Below, piece after piece: positions 15,001-16,881 of a DNA stretch of 16,881 nt. The stretch lies in the NCBI GenBank assembly GCA_028291845.1, contig JAQGNM010000488.1, forward strand, positions 1-16,881, written 5' to 3'. Below the pieces are notes generated by a model, which saw only the letters and a list, made by a program, of their open reading frames with translations, did not search any database and was not told the origin of the DNA. The DNA comes from Massilia sp. Its GTDB lineage: Bacteria; Pseudomonadota; Gammaproteobacteria; Burkholderiales; Burkholderiaceae_D. The first letter of the stretch is position 1. Each line of letters starts with the position of its first letter. The position numbers were made by a program, and so were the translations under genes.

Positions 15001-16220
15001 AGCTGGCCCAGCACGCCGCCCAGCTGGGCGGCGACAAAATCGAAACCTGCGCTGCTTGCCGCCTCGAACTGCGTCTCCAGCAGCGCCTTGCGCTCGGCCA
15101 GCTTCGGCGCCCCCAGCCACCAGTGCAGCAGGGCGCGAAACATCACCGGCTGCATGAACGCTTCCCAGGCGCGGGTCGGCAGCACCTCCGGGTCGACCGT
15201 GCCGGCGCGGATCTGGCGCAGCATGCTCAGTTGTTGATAGACGGCCGTGTCGTGGGTGGTGACGCCCTTGGTGGCGATCTCCAGGTAGGTCTCGGCCTGT
15301 TTGAGATGGCGAGCATCGCCGCTTTTCAGTAAACCCAGTACGTACAGGTGGCCGGACAGGCCGCTGAAAACAGCTTTTCGTTTGCCGGTTTCCTTGCGCC
15401 GCAACTTCAACGCTTCCTCGAATTGCAGCAGCGCCGGCGCATCGTCGCCGCGCAGCAGGTTGACGGCGCCGGCGAACATGCCGGCGTAGGAGGGGTCGAG
15501 CGCGGGCAGCAGCGCCTTGACATCGTCGAAGCGGCCGCACAGCAGCAGGTTGGCGCACAAGGCCACCCGCAGCATCATGCTGGCGCCAGGTTGTGCCGCC
15601 AGAGCTTCGGCACAGGCGCGGATGGCGGTCGCGCTGGCCGGCTCGTGCTGCGAAAACGACAGCAGAGTGGCGACCACGTCGTCGCGCATCGAAGGGTGGA
15701 TGCGGTCGATCAGATCGGCTTCGAAGGGACTGCCGGCGATGTCGACCAGCGGGTGCATATAGCCAGCCTCGTGGCAGTCCAGGCAGGCCTCGAGCAGCGG
15801 CGCGCAGATGCTGGCGTCGTTGCCCAGCACCAGCGACATGCGCAGCATCGCCACACCCTGGCGGTAGCTGCGCAAGACCAGGTTGCCTTCCCAGTTGGTA
15901 CGCAGCGGCAGCACCTTGCTGTAGGAGTAGCGCAGCGGCTCGACCATGCCGGCGTCGAGGGCGGCGCGGATCGCCGGCCACACGGCCTCGCGGACCAGGG
16001 CAAAGCCGCGCCCGATCACCTCGCTGACCAGTTTTAATTCCTTGAACAGCTTGATGTCGCTGTCGAGCGTCAGCACCGGGATCACCACGCCGATTTCGGC
16101 CAGGTGCAGGGTGATGCGGCTTTTGCCCATCGGTTCGCCCGCCAGCGCCAGCAGGGCGGCGATCAGCTTTTGCGTTTCCGAGAAGCCGGCGAACCGCTGG
16201 TGCAGATTGACTGCCGTCAT
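12090..16220 (-). CDS. SNF2-family DEAD/DEAH-box helicase with large N-terminal extension
   Basis: This 1376-residue protein ends in a complete SNF2 ATPase: LRDYQLEGFQWL (about 915), Walker A in DMGLGKT (940-946), DEAQ (1033-1036), TGTPLEN (1061-1067), then the second RecA-like lobe with LVFSQF, LDGSTP, KAGGVGINLTAAD and DPWWNP...DRAHRMGQ (1298-1318). SNF2 enzymes move along double-stranded DNA and remodel bound proteins or polymerase. Residues about 12-90 look like a winged helix, 120-450 like TPR-type helical repeats, and 550-900 are mixed and unassigned. The start at 16220 overlaps the peptidase stop (ATGA); its own stop overlaps the next start in the same way. No methylase or nuclease gene is adjacent, so a restriction-type role has no support here. 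It could be a stand-alone transcription- or repair-related remodeller. Confidence 0.9.
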   Translation of the reverse strand: MTAVNLHQRFAGFSETQKLIAALLALAGEPMGKSRITLHLAEIGVVIPVLTLDSDIKLFKELKLVSEVIGRGFALVREAVWPAIRAALDAGMVEPLRYSYSKVLPLRTNWEGNLVLRSYRQGVAMLRMSLVLGNDASICAPLLEACLDCHEAGYMHPLVDIAGSPFEADLIDRIHPSMRDDVVATLLSFSQHEPASATAIRACAEALAAQPGASMMLRVALCANLLLCGRFDDVKALLPALDPSYAGMFAGAVNLLRGDDAPALLQFEEALKLRRKETGKRKAVFSGLSGHLYVLGLLKSGDARHLKQAETYLEIATKGVTTHDTAVYQQLSMLRQIRAGTVDPEVLPTRAWEAFMQPVMFRALLHWWLGAPKLAERKALLETQFEAASSAGFDFVAAQLGGVLGQLGDVKREQQSTALRQRHRFADLCSWFEREEAWQRQLNALINLQPAVNVEIVRESRLVWLIGYAADWGINSIEPREQKRDSQGGWSKGRAMSLKRLADEAGQMDFLTAQDLAAISTIEAYKYYSQSGSKYELDTDKAVAALIGHPLLFWADAPGSRVELLPGEPELLVKAHGAQVTITMRPATVGADDVCITRETPSRLRVVKLTAEHRRVGAIIGNGLVVPLAAEKQVLKAISAISSIVTVQSDIGGSAGDIEQVAADARLHVHLLPYQQGLRMQVLVRPLPGAGAYYQPGSGAESVIADLNGVRVEAKRDLNAEREAERQLIGACHSLEYAENEHGEWLLGQPIPCLELLAELQEVDTSAVLVAWPEGESFKVSKKVESKSMRLSIKRDKDWFAANGEVQIDEERIVDLRALLDMLKSSRGRFVELGDNQFVALSTELHRRLMELASFGEATADGVRVHPLASFALEELAVDAGGVKADKLWKEHLKRMAATTAYTPALPSTLQAELRDYQLEGFQWLSRLAHWGVGACLADDMGLGKTVQALALLLQRAPDGPALVVAPTSVCMNWMAEAEKFAPTLRIKLFGAGDRAALLEGVEAFDLVIVSYGLLQLAAAQFAKVQWHTVVLDEAQAIKNNATKRSQAVMSLQGDFKMVATGTPLENHLGELWNLFRFINPGLLGNAEQFNLRFAGPIEKAQDKRAEQAARTRLRRLIQPFILRRTKAQVLSELPPRTEIVLPVDLTEQETALYESLRRDALARLAALEQPQNQKSIEILAEMMKLRRACCNPNLVAPELNLESSKLTVFARLVDDLLENRHKALVFSQFVDHLTLIRRHLDARGIRYQYLDGSTPMAERKKRVDAFQAGDGDLFLISLKAGGVGINLTAADYVIHMDPWWNPAVEDQASDRAHRMGQLRPVTIYRLVARHTIEEGIVDLHKHKRDLADSLLEGADLAARMSPTDMLKMLEEGLAK

Positions 16221-16881
16221 GCGGCAGACGGCAGATTGTCGATGGCGACCACCGCCGGCTGCTCGGCCGGCGTCACCCCGAAGATGCGCAAATAAAAATA
16301 CAGCTCGGCCTCGAGCGTGCGGACGATCGAATCGGCCTTCCTGAAGCCGTGGCCCTCGCCTTCGAGCGTCATGTAGGCGACCGGCACGCCGGCCTTGCGC
16401 AAGGCCTCGACCATCACCTCCGATTGGGGCGGCGGCACCACCTTGTCGTCCAGGCCCTGGAAGAAGATCATCGGGCTTCGTAACTTTTCGGCGTGGTGGA
16501 TCGGGGAGCGTTCCACATATAGCGCCTGCGCCTGCGGCTGCGGGGCGATCAGATAATCGGTGTAGTGCGATTCGAACTTGTGCGAATCGTCGTCCAGTCC
16601 CGCCAGATCCGACACGCCGTAATAACTGGCGCCGGCCTTGAACACGTCATGGAACGCCAGTGCGCACAGCACCGTCAGGCCGCCGGCGCTGCCGCCGCGG
16701 ATCACCAGGCGGTTCGCATCGACCGTGCCCTGTTCGGCCAGGTAGCGCGCGCCGGCCACGCAATCGTCGACGTCGACCACGCCCCACTGGCCTTTCAACG
16801 CGTCGCGGTAGGCGCGCCCGAAGCCGGTGCTGCCGCCGTAGTTGACGTCGAGGACGGCAAAGCCGCGGCTGGTCCAATATT
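16217..16881 (-). CDS. S9-family peptidase, C-terminal catalytic part (5' end beyond window)
   Basis: This is the alpha/beta-hydrolase domain of a prolyl-oligopeptidase-family (S9) dipeptidyl or acylaminoacyl peptidase. The frame is open to the window edge, and about 220 residues are visible. An apparent TTG start at 16798 is internal, since conserved VLDVNYGGSTGFGRAYR precedes it in frame. The triad is visible: Ser in RGGSAGG (codon 16688-16690), Asp in FQGLDDKVVPP, and His in EGEGHGF. The tail after the fold is short (VTPAEQPAVVAIDNLPSAA). The stop overlaps the SNF2 start by 4 nt. The missing N-terminal part would be the beta-propeller, so I cannot say whether it has a signal peptide. Confidence 0.93.
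   Translation of the reverse strand, partial: YWTSRGFAVLDVNYGGSTGFGRAYRDALKGQWGVVDVDDCVAGARYLAEQGTVDANRLVIRGGSAGGLTVLCALAFHDVFKAGASYYGVSDLAGLDDDSHKFESHYTDYLIAPQPQAQALYVERSPIHHAEKLRSPMIFFQGLDDKVVPPPQSEVMVEALRKAGVPVAYMTLEGEGHGFRKADSIVRTLEAELYFYLRIFGVTPAEQPAVVAIDNLPSAA

Noticed and set aside
13431..15332. A 633-codon open frame on the plus strand inside the SNF2 gene
   Set aside because: It lies wholly opposite a gene with clear motifs, shows no recognisable domain, and is a composition effect of high GC.
12090..16220. SNF2 gene as part of a DISARM-like or other anti-phage island
   Set aside because: No methyltransferase, nuclease, phospholipase-type effector or mobile element is next to it; the flanking genes are a peptidase and a small membrane protein.
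16796..16798. TTG as the start of the S9 peptidase
   Set aside because: Conserved S9 sequence continues in frame upstream to the window edge, so the codon is an internal Leu.

Overview
The window is high-GC betaproteobacterial chromosome, most like the Oxalobacteraceae (Massilia/Duganella/Janthinobacterium group). I infer this from the gene order hisA-F-I-E, HIT protein, tatABC, from separate hisI and hisE genes, from TatA and TatB carrying His8 and Lys8, and from the kind of secreted enzymes present. No database search was run. There are no RNA genes, insertion sequences, CRISPR arrays or phage genes, and codon use looks uniform.

Region 1 (1-4160, + strand) is housekeeping. It holds the end of the histidine operon (hisA without its first ~60 codons, then hisF, hisI and hisE, nearly touching or overlapping). 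A HIT-family protein follows 17 nt later. After a 106-nt gap comes the twin-arginine translocase operon tatA-tatB-tatC. A hairpin pair lies between tatA and tatB, and two mutually exclusive hairpins close the tat operon.

Region 2 (4183-11467, - strand) is four separately spaced genes facing the tat operon. They are a secreted modular PHB depolymerase (phaZ-like), a YhjE-like MFS metabolite transporter with its own promoter and terminator, a secreted PQQ-type sugar dehydrogenase fused to a YbhB/PEBP domain, and a secreted DUF885 metallopeptidase-like protein. Clear intrinsic terminators follow the transporter and the fusion gene. The intergenic spaces hold several perfect inverted repeats that may be operators or leader structures. 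The only gene-free stretch above 300 nt is 5920-6263.

Region 3 (11614-16881, - strand) is a tightly coupled operon of an S9-family peptidase (cut by the window edge), a 1376-residue SNF2-family helicase with a very large poorly characterised N-terminal region, and a small two-helix membrane protein. Each junction is a 4-nt ATGA overlap.

I see no complete novel system. The least ordinary items are the dehydrogenase-PEBP fusion, the peptidase/SNF2/membrane-protein operon, and the structured RNA or DNA elements in the tat, phaZ and DUF885 control regions.
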